Of a stretch of DNA of 21,994 bases, positions 9,814 through 18,733 are shown piece after piece. The first letter of the stretch is position 1. Each line of letters starts with the position of its first letter. Below the pieces are notes generated by a model. The model saw only the letters and a list, made by a program, of their open reading frames with translations, had not been told where the DNA came from and made no database searches. Source of the DNA: Chara braunii. Taxonomy: Eukaryota; Streptophyta; Charophyceae; Charales; Characeae. The DNA lies in the NCBI GenBank assembly GCA_003427395.1, contig BFEA01000403.1, positions 1,096,005 through 1,117,998 on the forward strand. Direction: 5' to 3'. The translations under genes and the position numbers were made by a program.

Positions 9814-9962
9814 GGTTGGTACCAGGGCACTGCAAAAGGCACGATACCGGACAAAAAGGCTGACCTTATTAATTTCCACGCCAAGACAAGTTTGGAATCA
9901 GACTCAGGGGTAGGCCGGGTACCAGGGCGCTGCAAAAGGCCCCATACCGGACAAAAAGCCCC
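9814..9962 (+). repeat. Two direct repeats of about 49 bp, spaced 100 bp
   Basis: GGTACCAGGGC(A/G)CTGCAAAAGG followed by ATACCGGACAAAAAG occurs at 9818 and 9918. A related GGTACC...GGACGCAGCAAG occurs near 10022. Units of 100 bp would be out of frame with each other (100 is not a multiple of three), which argues against a coding function for the block. Confidence 0.85.
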
Positions 9963-10898
9963 CTTGGCAAGTAAGTTTTTTGGGCACCAAATAGGCCCGG
10001 GCCTAGGTTCAGGAGGAGGCTGGTACCCGGACGCAGCAAGTTTCTCGACAGCACCCGACACTTGGGAAGTTGTGGCCACAACTGAGGCATGTGAAGTCGG
10101 GCCCAGCAAACTATATAAGCCCAACTTGGCCGGGATTGGGGGGACCGCTCGGATGCGTACAAGACAGGTGCACTGGCCCATGAACACACGAAAGGGGGAG
10201 ATAGAACACGTACGGGAGACGACAAGGAGGACCAGATCACTTGGGACTGGCGCCTGTGCCGGCAGAGGGAAGTGGGCTGGTCCCCAAGCGCAGACGTCCC
10301 CAGTCTGGGGGTGTTTGGAACTCACGTGTATGCCTGCGGACAAGTACGTTGCGCACCGAGGGGGTATGATCTCTGCGCGCATGAAGGGGCCTAACAAGGA
10401 CGCTCCCTCTTCCAGACGATTGGGTGTTGAGAGAGATCGACATGCGTACGAGTCACCACACAGGAGCGTTGGAGGTTGGATCACAGTTGGACTTCCTTGC
10501 GAAGGGGATACCAGCCCTCTGACTTGCCCAAGCTCCGAGCTTAATCGGAGTGTCCGGATGAGTGGGGAGAATTGAAGAACGATGTTTAGTCGTACCCACT
10601 CACAAAGAAAAGTGGAAGGGGAGGGAGAGAGAAGCCGAGTTGGATGAGCACACTGTGGATGAAGTCGTGCAGAATCAACTCGGAACTGCACATGAACTTA
10701 AATGAGTTGGTCAAGGCCTCGTAGAGGGCGAGTGAACCTATGAGAAGAAACGATCTGCGCAGATAACGAGGATAGCAGTGTATGCGCTGAATAAGCCCAG
10801 CGGGATGATCGAACTGCGTGCAGGAAGCCCGCCCGGGAGAGGGAGCGAGAGAGAGACAAAGAGGGAGAGGTGAGGCGCTGCCAGTTTCCGTTGCAATT
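9963..10898. other. GC-rich non-coding interior with a TATA-like site
   Basis: GC-rich sequence open on both strands for long distances but without a recognised domain. TATATAA at 10112-10118, in CTATATAAGCCC, sits in GC-rich context and would make a plausible core promoter or a trace of another LTR nested here. I cannot find a matching second LTR. Purine-rich GAGAGA sequence rises towards 10800-10870. Confidence 0.35.
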
Positions 10899-10935
10899 GG
10901 CTGCATGCGCTAGCCAACTTAGCTCGCATGCAGCC
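10899..10935. repeat. Strong hairpin with 11-bp perfect stem
   Basis: GGCTGCATGCG at 10899-10909 is exactly complementary to CGCATGCAGCC at 10925-10935. The 15-nt loop can add CTA/TAG pairing beyond a 2-nt bulge. Each arm contains the GCATGC palindrome. It lies at the start of the repeat-rich 3' third of the retrotransposon. Confidence 0.8.
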
Positions 10936-11206
10936 TTGAAAGCTCCTGACCACGAAAGTGGACAGGTTCATCTTCTACAATATTTGGTAGGGCGCTGCAG
11001 GAACCATACTAGGGTTGTGAGCGGGAGTGGGTGTGTGTGCGAGCGAGTGAGTGGAACCACAAAGAGAGGATTGAGAAACCGCGTGGGAGAGGAAGTCGCG
11101 CGAAGCAGCAAAGCTTGCCCGGCGCGCGGAGGAAGAAGCTGCGCGAAGCAGCCGAACTTGCGCGGGAAAGGGCACCTACGAGGGAGAGAGAGTGTGGAAA
11201 GGAGGA

Positions 11207-11394
11207 GTTGCGAGGGGGAGTGAACAGCGTGTGGGAAGGAGTAGCTTGGAGTACTACTTGCGTGGGAAGCCGCACGAGGAAGGCTGCCACATAGGGAAAA
11301 GTTGCGCGGGGGAGTGAAGAGCGCGCGGGAAGGAGCAGCACGGAATAGCGCTTGCGTGGGAAGCCGTGTGGGGACGGTTTTCGCGAGGAAAAAT
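11207..11394 (+). repeat. Two tandem 94-bp GC-rich repeats
   Basis: GTTGCG(A/C)GGGGGAGTGAA starts at 11207 and again at 11301, and CTTGCGTGGGAAGCCG is shared at matching positions. A looser copy with GAAGCAGC and TTGCGCGGGAAAGGGC precedes it at about 11085-11180. Long open frames in this block on both strands follow from the lack of AT, not from a gene. Confidence 0.8.
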
Positions 11395-11477
11395 GTTGTC
11401 GCGGAGTAGAAGCTGCCGCAAGGGGGAACGATCGTGCTCGGGGAGTACTGCTGCGCACGTGGGTGCGTGCGCGCACG

Positions 11478-11480
<3 letters not shown>

Positions 11481-11541
<61 letters not shown>
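11481..11541 (+). repeat. (GA)30 microsatellite
   Basis: Thirty uninterrupted GA units follow a purine/pyrimidine-alternating GTGCGTGCGCGCACGCAC stretch and precede GGGGTGGG. The minus strand reads as (TC)n and yields artificial Ser/Leu-rich frames. The perfect run implies recent slippage. Confidence 0.97.
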
Positions 11542-11545
<4 letters not shown>

Positions 11546-11591
11546 GGGAGACTCGGAACAGATGTGGCAGCGCGATCCGACAAAACATCGC

Positions 11592-12266
11592 AGTGATGCT
11601 GGCGCAATGAGATTTCTGCCCAGAAGCTCTAAATGCCGAAGTGACGAGATTTGACCAAGCGTGGGTGAATGACGGGCAGTGAAGCATCATGATGGTTCCA
11701 ACGGATGTTGACACAATGCCATTTCGGCGCAGTGATCTGAACGTCAGAGTGAAGAGATTAAGTCAAGTGCGGGAAAACAACGGAATTAGTGACGCGCATG
11801 AATGGATTCCCGAGTTTTTCGATGTCTGTATCTACCACCCTGCGAAACTATAACAAGGGAAACGGGTTTCCAAGAAACGGCGAGGCCAATGGCTCGTCAT
11901 CTAATTAGTAAAGCGCGTGAATGGATTAACGAGATTCCCACTGTTCCTATCTATCACCCTGCGAAACTACAACAAAGGAAACAGGTTTGGAAGAAACGGC
12001 GAGGCCAATGCCTTGTCATCTAATTAGTAATGTGCGTGAATGGACTTACGGGCTCCCACTGTTCCTATCTACGACCGTGCGGGACTACAGCACGGGAAAC
12101 GGGCTTGGAAGAATCAGGGGAAAAGAAGTTCGTTTTGAGCTTGATTCTAGATCGACTCTTTGAAATGACAGGCCTCAACGAGTGTTGACGCAATATGATT
12201 CTTGCCCAGTGCTCTGAACGTCGAAGTGGAGAGATTCGACCAAGTGCAGGTAAACGAGGGAGTGAC
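11592..12266 (+). repeat. Composite satellite: three A repeats (about 95 bp) around a 119-bp B array
   Basis: The A unit (GTTGACGCAAT..., TGCTCTGAACGTCGAAGTG, GACCAAGTGCGGGTAAA) is found at about 11592-11674, 11703-11793 and 12172-12266. Between the second and third A copies, the B unit repeats with a period of exactly 119 bp: 11799-11917, 11918-12036 and a shorter third from 12037 to about 12116. Its anchors are TGAATGGATT, CACCCTGCGAAACTA and GGAAACGGGTTTGGAAGAAA. B contains no long open frame kept across units. The layout suggests the B array expanded inside, or beside, an A array. Confidence 0.85.
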
Positions 12267-12659
12267 AATGGCTCTCTTAAGCTAGCCAAATATCACTCAT
12301 CCCATTAGTGGAGTCCGTGCTCAGGATAGCGTGCACGTTGGAGAGATGATCCGGTATGGGGGAGGAAAAAGATGACAATTGAGCCTTCTTTGTGGAGTTA
12401 TTCACGAGTCGAGAAGGGAGTAAGGAAAGTGCGAAAAGTGGTGGAAGGAGCCTCGCGGAAACAGGATTGCCATTATCGACGCATTAAATTCCAAAAATAC
12501 CACTGGGTATTTCAGGAATTTCTTGGAATACCCCCGCACGGTTGACACCTGTTATGTGAGGGAAGCTTTCGTCGCCGGGAGTCGAATCGTCACTTCCAAG
12601 GGGAAGGAGTTGGAGGCTTGTTGTCTGCACTTTTAGTATCACTGTCGATCCAGTGATTT
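12267..12659 (+). other. 3' end of the interior, with a candidate polypurine tract
   Basis: AAGGGGAAGGAG at 12598-12609, followed by TTGGAGG, is the best polypurine-tract candidate upstream of the 3' LTR. TGTCTGCAC at 12622 would make a TG start matching the ...GACA end, but the 5' copy is not similar there. A small hairpin (AAATACC/GGTATTT) lies near 12496-12512. CCCCGCAC followed by CACCTGTTAT at 12534-12556 resembles the sequence just after the 3' LTR (14013 onward), which is odd but short. Confidence 0.4.
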
Positions 12660-14012
12660 CATTATTTTCACTTATTTATTTATTTTACTTCAATAATACA
12701 CAGCATCGGATATCCTTGTGACGACCCAGACAAAAATTCAATAGCAGAGGCTTGGCCGATAGCGGCAACATCTAAAAGTTGGAACTCCAAATTCTGAAAC
12801 GCCGTGGGGAAAACTCTGCAAACTCTGGTCTACAAAGCGCAGCCCAACCCTCTACCTGGGATCAGACACAGGGTTGGACTCAAGATCTTTTTCAAAGAAC
12901 AGACGTGGCAACGAGAATGGCAGGCAACGACGGACTTAAGATTGAGTATGTAGTCAACTGAAGACTCTGGTTTAACCCTGTGGTAAACTGCAGTTTTCAA
13001 CATTTGAGTTGGCAGCAAGCAGCGCGCTCGAAGTTGAGTCTGAAGCGCGCAATAAACTCAGCAGCAAACTGCAGACTTATGCCATACTCAACACTAAACT
13101 ATAGGACTGGACCAGACCCAACAAACAAACAACAGCCACAAGTGAGATTCAGCAGGTTGGGTCAGAGCTCGACAGACTCAAGGGAGAGCCTGGAGCAGTG
13201 AAGTCGTGGAGTTTGTAGTGGGAGCAAAAGTTATGTCTTAGCAAAACTGATCAAAATCCACTGCTGACCGCAAACTCGAAACGCCTCACGATCAAGTAAC
13301 ACTCGCTTGCTCAACAGACGAGATCAGAATACAACTTTCGTAAGGACTTGTAAGGAAAGTCCGTTGGGTACAGCAACAGTGACAGTGGTCTCCGATCGTA
13401 GGCAGTTAGTAGTGGTAAACCAAGGTTAACCATGTTTAGCGAAGTTACGAGCCAGAAGTGCCGAAATTGGGAAGTGGGTTCCGACAAGGATTCGCAACGA
13501 CATTCTCAATGTTCCTCTGCAGGTGTGTTACTAAGATAATCTGCATTTGAAATTCCAGGTGGCAGCGAGCTAGCCATGGTGAGATCACCCACCCTCATGT
13601 GATTCCCAAGAGGTCTTACTGGCCTGAGGGGGGACGAGAGTGTATCAGCTCAGAGCCTTGGAGTACCCGATAGGCTTAGGCGATGCTGTATAAGACCCAG
13701 AATTCGAACTGGATCATCCCTAGGACTGTTGCCACTTAGACTGAAACCTCAAATCTTCCATTTTCACCACACACTTGGGCAGGGTCCGAGGGAGTGGAAC
13801 TCATAATTATAGATTGGTAGGTTCTTGTTCACAATCATTATTTGTGACATTACTGTTGTTGCATGCTCGAGCACAAGTGACTAGATGCAGAAGTAGTTAG
13901 TTGCAGCTTGCAGCTTGCAGGAGTCACGGAATAGCCCTCCTGTGGGTGACAGACACGGGGCGGAATACTGGGCTGTCCCGGTGTGTCGGCAGATCCCTTC
14001 TACCAGTTGACA
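12660..14012 (+). repeat. 3' LTR of the retrotransposon
   Basis: Partner of 3488-4842 in the same orientation and order. It shares TTGTGACGACCCAG, GCAGAGGCTTGGCCGATA, CAGCAACAGTGACAGTGGTC and the terminal GTTGACA. It differs by many transitions, a missing block of about 12 bp near 13650, and a local triplication of GCAGCTT at about 13905-13920. A conserved TATA-like string lies at 13689-13693. The similarity ends exactly at 14012. Confidence 0.85.
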
Positions 14013-14268
14013 CCCCGCACAGCGCGGCACCTGTTTATATAAATATCGTTAATATTGGATTCACTGCAGCCTTGGGCCTAGCACTGTTGGTTACAGTGTC
14101 AGACTTCCGTCCGGGAGATTCGGGGATCGAGACCACCGAGCGGCAGCGTAAGAGTAATGGGAACAGTGAGAAGGACCAAGGGGTTGAGGGTCCGGCAGGG
14201 CTATCCCCCAAGGTTTTGCAGCCCTCGAGACTAAGCGCCTCACTTTACGGCTTTATTCATATTTATTC
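14013..14268. other. 3' flank of the LTR element, unassigned
   Basis: GC-mixed sequence containing a TATATAAATAT string at about 14037. A 138-codon open frame that starts inside the LTR (13901-14317) spans three unrelated sequences, so it is not a gene. Nothing else was recognised. Confidence 0.35.
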
Positions 14269-14638
14269 TACTTTGCGTAACATACACACACGGGGCCTTT
14301 CCATACGAAATGTATAGGTAATATTTGTACGGGATCTGTACAGGAACATGTACGTCTTGTACGCCCCCGTACGAAAAACCCAAAAAAAAAAAAAAAAAAA
14401 CAGTCATTAAAAAAAATCCGGAAAAAAAAAACTATGTGATGCAACAACACAAAATAAGCAACATTTGGTTGAGCATCATCTTCATATTCTTATTAGAATT
14501 TGAGAAAAAAAATAAAAACTATACTGGATTAAAAAAAAAAAAAAAAAAAACCGTACGAGCCCCCGGGCGTACGAGTAGCGTACGAGTACAAGAGTACGAA
14601 TTTGTACTCGTAGAGGGTGCGTACAAATGGCAACGCAG
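14269..14638 (+). mobile_element. GTAC-armed foldback/MITE element, complete copy 2 (370 bp)
   Basis: A 9-bp direct repeat TATTTATTC flanks it (14260-14268 and 14639-14647). The ends are imperfect inverted repeats: left TTGCGTAACAT, right end in reverse complement CTGCGTTGCCAT. Inside, two arms rich in GTAC (left 14327, 14338, 14350, 14359, 14369; right 14553, 14569, 14580, 14586, 14594, 14604, 14621) can pair across an A-tract-bounded core shared with copy 1. A 9-bp duplication fits Mutator-like (MULE) elements, but the terminal repeat is short and copy 1 also has ATTTATTC near its right end, so the duplication may be chance in an AT-rich setting. It encodes nothing, so movement would need a transposase in trans. 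Confidence 0.6.
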
Positions 14639-14647
14639 TATTTATTC

Positions 14648-15389
14648 ATTTGAACTTGTTTATTTATTGGAACTTATTTATATTTTTATCACAATTGTTA
14701 TGGTTGTCACGACATTCGTAGACCGTCTGCGGGACACTGAGGGGAGACTGCAGCGGTGTCGTGGCAAGCAACTGCTCACGTGAAAACCCTCTCCTATTTC
14801 GCTCGTCAAAAGTTCTCTTTTGAATATTTGCTACTACCACAAAGACCTGTGCTGAGGCCAGCCTCACCGGGGCCCTTTTTTTTTTAAAGCTTGGCAGCCG
14901 GTTTGGCGCCCTCGCGCTCATTGAAGGGTCAACGCCTGCATAGAGTGTGCGTTGCGGGGCCGTCGACCTTCAAGGCTGATCGAGGTGGTAGGTAAGTCTT
15001 TTGCACACTCCTTATTGGATTTTGACTTTTTTGGCCACCATTTTGCTAGCTATACCAGTCAGGGGCCCTTTTGTCGTGTCTAAGATGACCCACAGATAGA
15101 CCCTGACGAAAGTTTGGGGCACAATGACCAGAGGCCTGGGATTAGTTATTGGGAGTCCTTCGGGACATCCGTTAAGGTAGGAACAACATTGAGAACGTAA
15201 GTGGGGACCGACTGAATCTAACCAAGGGAAGAGGTCGGGTCCATGCGCGCAATATCGGGAAGTGCAGAGTTGAAGACGTCGTGGCAAGGCACAAAGCTAT
15301 ACTATCAGGTTTAATGCTTGTCTGGCCCGCCTCGAAATCAGCCCCTCTTCAGGTAAGTCGCTCTGCGGTTGACGGAGGGATTTATTTAA
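14648..15389. other. Unassigned intergenic sequence
   Basis: T-rich near 14650-14700, then mixed. A 91-codon minus-strand frame at 15012-15287 shows no domain or repeat. Nothing else was recognised. Confidence 0.35.
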
Positions 15390-16330
15390 GGCGTATTGCC
15401 CGGCGGGAAGAAAGTTATTATTCTTTTTTCGATAGCCAAAGTGTTATCAGACCAGCGGAGAGAAAAGATGCGCTAACTCTGAGGATTCGAAGGAAAGGCG
15501 ACCGGGTCGACAGAGAGGCGACGTAGTCGATGTGCTAAAAGAAAGAGGGGCCGAAACTGAACGAGGAGTTGGGATAGGTGCATACGAAGATAGGGAGAAA
15601 ACAGTTATGGTGGAGGGAATATTCCTACCCCGCTCGTCTCGCGAGAAGGATGTGAGGGGGAGAAGATGTGTGTAGGGGTATTCGGGTTAAGCGACCTCCA
15701 GTCCGAACCCAGATTAGTATAGGAGATAGAGGTTTAAGAGTTAGTAGAGCAAGGCACGGCGCAGAGTTGTTGAGAAGGGTGGTGATAGCGAAGCTAAAGC
15801 TACGTTGTTCGCTCGATTCCCAGCAAGATCAAATGAACTAGGAGACAAAGTAAGGGATTTTGGCCCTGGGCAAGTCGTATGGTGAGGTTAGATTTAGTGC
15901 TACGTTAGTAAGGTTAGCGTTAACGTGGGAAAGGAGTGCACCATTAGAGTCGGATGGAGCGAGGAAGCTGAAGCTCGGTCGTTTCCGAACGAAATTGGGT
16001 CGGAGATGGTGTTAACTGCAGGTTATGAAGTAGCGTGAACTCGAATTCGAGTTAAGTTTTAGTGAAGGGTTAGTGTTATAGAAAGTAGAGAGAGAGAGAG
16101 TCGCAGGGGATATGACGGTGGGAGATACGGCAGAGAGAAAGACATTAAATTCATCCGATTTGTGACAGAATCTAATGAGTAGGGAGGCAGTTTCGGGGTA
16201 ATGAGCCAGGGCAAACCTAATAGCGGTGTTAGACTTTGGGTTGGAATGCTAGAAGAGGCGCAATGAGAGTAAATAGATTCGTTGAGTTATAGCGAATGTG
16301 AACGGGTGGAGAAGATCGATGATGTATCTG
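15390..16330. other. Purine-rich (plus strand) stretch, no gene recognised
   Basis: G plus A clearly predominate on the plus strand, with frequent GAGGA and GGCGA, and a short GAGAGAGAGAG at about 16088. Purine bias of this kind also marks the leader and gag region of the retrotransposon at 5700-6900, so this could be a remnant of a related element. I could not align the two by eye, and all frames are interrupted. Confidence 0.3.
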
Positions 16331-17796
16331 TCTGTGCATAAGCGGGAGGTTCATTCAAGTCTTGCTCATCCTATCGAGCAAAGGGGCATGAGGCAGGCCG
16401 CGGGATTGGTGACTTACTTTTCAGCCAGTGTGTCACTCATCCAAAAGGGCTGCACCTAGTTGTGTTCTAGTAGTTTATCCATCCTGAATTTTTTCCACCC
16501 CGGGATTTGTTTTCATCAAAGTGTTCGATCATCGCAACGTATCCGCATATGCTCAAGGTCATGCTCGTTGGTCCCTGGACGTCGTACTGAGGCTGCTTCT
16601 CCCCGCCTCCATCAATCAGTCGTGATTGTGCCAGACTAATATTGCAAAGATTGAGCAGGGCTTAACACCATCGAGTCCGAGCGTAGGAATTGGGTGACAC
16701 TGCTTCCTGGATAGCAGGCCGTTCAGATTCTCGGTCTGAGTCTGTTGAAGCCCGATTGTTATAGTTGCAGATTGACCCATCGACCGCCGCGGAAATGTTT
16801 TGGATATCTGTCGGTGGTTATTGTGTTTTTTGTCCGCCAGACTGCTATAGTCGTGCTTCGATACTGTTGTATCCCGCTGAGTTTGGTTGCGGGGGAGCTG
16901 AGTTATGTTGAGCAAAAAGGTCTTTGAGGCAATCGACAAAATTGTCGGAGGACCAACAGGTAGCACCTTGACTGCAGCTGACTGAGTAGGCGGTGTTTGG
17001 CCGTGTGTTGCTACGCGCCGCCAACATTTTAATAAAGCGTGAGAGAGGTGTGCACTAATGTCAGGTGACGGTGTTGTCTAAGATCGAGGTAGTGGGACCT
17101 GGTGGCATGATCATGCATGTGAAGGGGGTTACCGTTATGACTTGAAGCTTTGTCATAGCATCGTTTGTCAGCAGTTTGACTTTGTTTGACCAAGTTGCTG
17201 CATATTTTGGCTGCCATTGCAGGGCCCTCAGGCGATCGAAGGTATCAAGGCCCTCGCCTGGGGGTTGAGTTGTTCCTCTCTTGTATCTCGAGAGTTTGAA
17301 ACCCCTCATTTTGCCCTTCTTACTCTAAGTCTAATCCTGTTCAGAGAGGAAGGCAGCAGGCAGGATTTCAACCTGTAGGACAGCAACAAGACTCTGTGGG
17401 GAGTCTCGCTACCGATTGCGGGAGCTCTACTAGAACTCATGAGGAGTCCTGGAGGCAAAAAACCGAGAGGTAAAGCTTCACCATCTTTCTATAAACCCAG
17501 TTATAACCTATATTTATAGTCCTTATTACACTTTGACTGAGTATATTGCGTGCATCCCTACTTTAACTCTCAGTTTGACTTTCTGAACACAAACCAGACT
17601 TAAGTAAAGGAATGTTTGTGCAAGCCCAGTTTCAATTTTGTTGTTTGCGTGAAACCAGATTGTAAAAAGGATTGCATATGGGGAAAGGTGGGAGGAAGGT
17701 TGTATTGCCTGTGTTTGGCTGGATCAACCAAAGACTGTGAGAATCTCCAAAAGTTTGAAGGATTCAGTGCTATGTTTATTTTTGATTGTTTGGAGG
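16331..17796. other. Unassigned intergenic sequence
   Basis: Several short open frames on both strands (for example 16616-16966 minus, 17061-17309 minus, 17616-17846 plus) overlap or contradict each other and show no domain. Composition turns T-rich after about 17500. No LTR or terminal repeat was recognised. Confidence 0.3.
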
Positions 17797-18441
17797 ACCA
17801 AACAAGTTCCTATAAGATCGGGTGGTCTGGTTGCTCTGACTTGTGAGGACTGCTTGTGTTTAACTTTTCAAGGACCAAGTAAGTTTCCATAAGATTTGAT
17901 GGTTTTGTTGCCTTGTTTTCAAGTTATTTGGGTTTTCTTATGTTTTATCGAGTTCTGAAAAAGAGTTGAGCATGTTTCATAAGATTGGATGGCTATAACT
18001 CTCATTGTTTTATTCAGAGGGGAATTCAAGCAAATGACTGGACAGGTTTTCATAAGATTGGAATGTCTGGTCTGGAGTTAGGCACATGCTGGAACCAAAA
18101 TGATAAATTTTATTTATATCCTTACATTATTTTATTTATGATCAGGCTAGTCAGACTTGTTTTCATAAGATTAAACGGTCTGACTATTGCTTATCACAAA
18201 CTGAACAGAGTAACAATTAAGAATAAATGTGTGGTAAAAAGGGCAGACTCAACTTTAATCTAAGTTCATCAATTCAGTCATATGCTACCTTAAAAGACTA
18301 AGTGCAAACAAAACAGTTCAGGACGACTAGGTTTGACAACCTAGTCATATGCCCAAGGAAAATAAAAGTTGTAGTACCCTGTGTTTGTGTATATCCAATG
18401 GTTGAGTTAGACAGGTTTCCATAAGATTAGATGGTCTAACT
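17797..18441 (+). repeat. Family of six hairpin repeats: conserved loop, variable stem
   Basis: The motif GTTTTCATAAGATTGGATGG recurs six times at irregular spacing (near 17809, 17886, 17974, 18047, 18160 and 18416). In most copies the flanks pair around it although their sequence differs. 18405-18412 AGTTAGAC pairs with 18434-18441 GTCTAACT (8 of 8). 18148-18156 TAGTCAGAC pairs with 18178-18186 (9 of 9). 18036-18044 GACTGGACA pairs with 18064-18072 (9 of 9, two G-T wobbles). 17963-17971 pairs with 17992-18001 (8 bp around a small internal loop). 17797-17803 pairs with 17825-17831 (6 of 7). The copy at 17869-17915 is weaker (5 bp). Loops are 19-21 nt in five copies. The stems differ between copies yet stay paired, as expected of RNA structure or of inverted-repeat units. 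No coding role is apparent. Confidence 0.75.
18325..18346. repeat. Perfect 9-bp hairpin beside a CATATGC repeat
   Basis: GACTAGGTT (18325-18333) and AACCTAGTC (18338-18346) pair perfectly over a TGAC loop. AGTCATATGC overlaps the right arm and also occurs upstream at about 18278. It is unlike the six-member family in loop length, but lies between its last two members. Confidence 0.75.
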
Positions 18442-18733
18442 TTACGCCTAATGTAAGTTAGGTATAAGGGACAAATCAGTGAAAGACTATGAACTATTAT
18501 TTGACAAGGTTAACTTTGGGCAGGTGAGAGTACTTACCTTTGTGGTTTGGCCTGCATGTGGTTGAGTGAGATTACTACTTAGTTTGAGTTTCAGTTTGAT
18601 AGGTAGTTGTTTTAGATGTTCCTCATGTGCTAGAGTCATAGGAGTTAGTTCAATTTCTGCATTATCTAAGTTAAGTTTTTTTACTTGGGTCAATTCTTGC
18701 ATTTTCAGGGATCATTTGTTATACTTGGTCTTG
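18442..18733. other. Spacer between hairpin family and 122-bp array
   Basis: T-rich sequence. GGAGTTAGTTCAAT at 18641 resembles part of the 122-bp unit but is out of register with it, so it may be a degenerate older copy. No gene seen. Confidence 0.35.

Larger units (their letters stand above)
3488..14012 (+). mobile_element. Degenerate non-autonomous LTR retrotransposon (TR-GAG/LARD-like), about 10.5 kb
   Basis: Two long direct repeats bound a 7.8-kb interior. The right edge of the similarity is sharp in both copies: each ends in GTTGACA, and the sequences then diverge completely. After the first copy comes a TGG-starting primer-site candidate; just before the second there is a purine run. 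On the plus strand the interior has a gag-like region at 6023-6897, related fragments to about 8827 and a possible protease remnant near 9047. It has no reverse transcriptase (no YxDD-type motif), RNase H or integrase. That combination matches the published description of terminal-repeat retrotransposons with a GAG domain, or LARDs. The interior carries many frameshifts and stops, and LTR differences are largely C/T and G/A changes, so it is old. No convincing 5-bp target duplication was found, so the left boundary is approximate. Confidence 0.75.

Noticed and set aside
9606-10691. 361-codon minus-strand frame as a real gene
   Set aside because: No domain is recognised, a 100-bp repeat that is not a multiple of three runs through it, there is a competing plus-strand frame, and it lies inside a retrotransposon tail. 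Kept only as a finding to test.
10968-11714. 248-codon minus-strand open frame rich in Ser, Leu, Pro and Arg
   Set aside because: It crosses the (GA)30 run, which creates the Ser/Leu repeats, and two GC-rich tandem units. Open frames of similar length exist in other frames of the same stretch.
13901-14317. 138-codon plus-strand open frame
   Set aside because: It starts in the 3' LTR, crosses the LTR end and enters the foldback element, so it joins three unrelated sequences.
15012-15287. 91-codon minus-strand frame
   Set aside because: No domain, no repeat and no supporting neighbour; length is compatible with chance.
16616-16966. 116-codon minus-strand frame
   Set aside because: No recognisable family, and overlapping frames of similar size occur on the other strand.
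17797-18441. CRISPR array
   Set aside because: The repeats are diverged, spacing runs from about 73 to 256 bp, and there is no cas gene or prokaryotic context.
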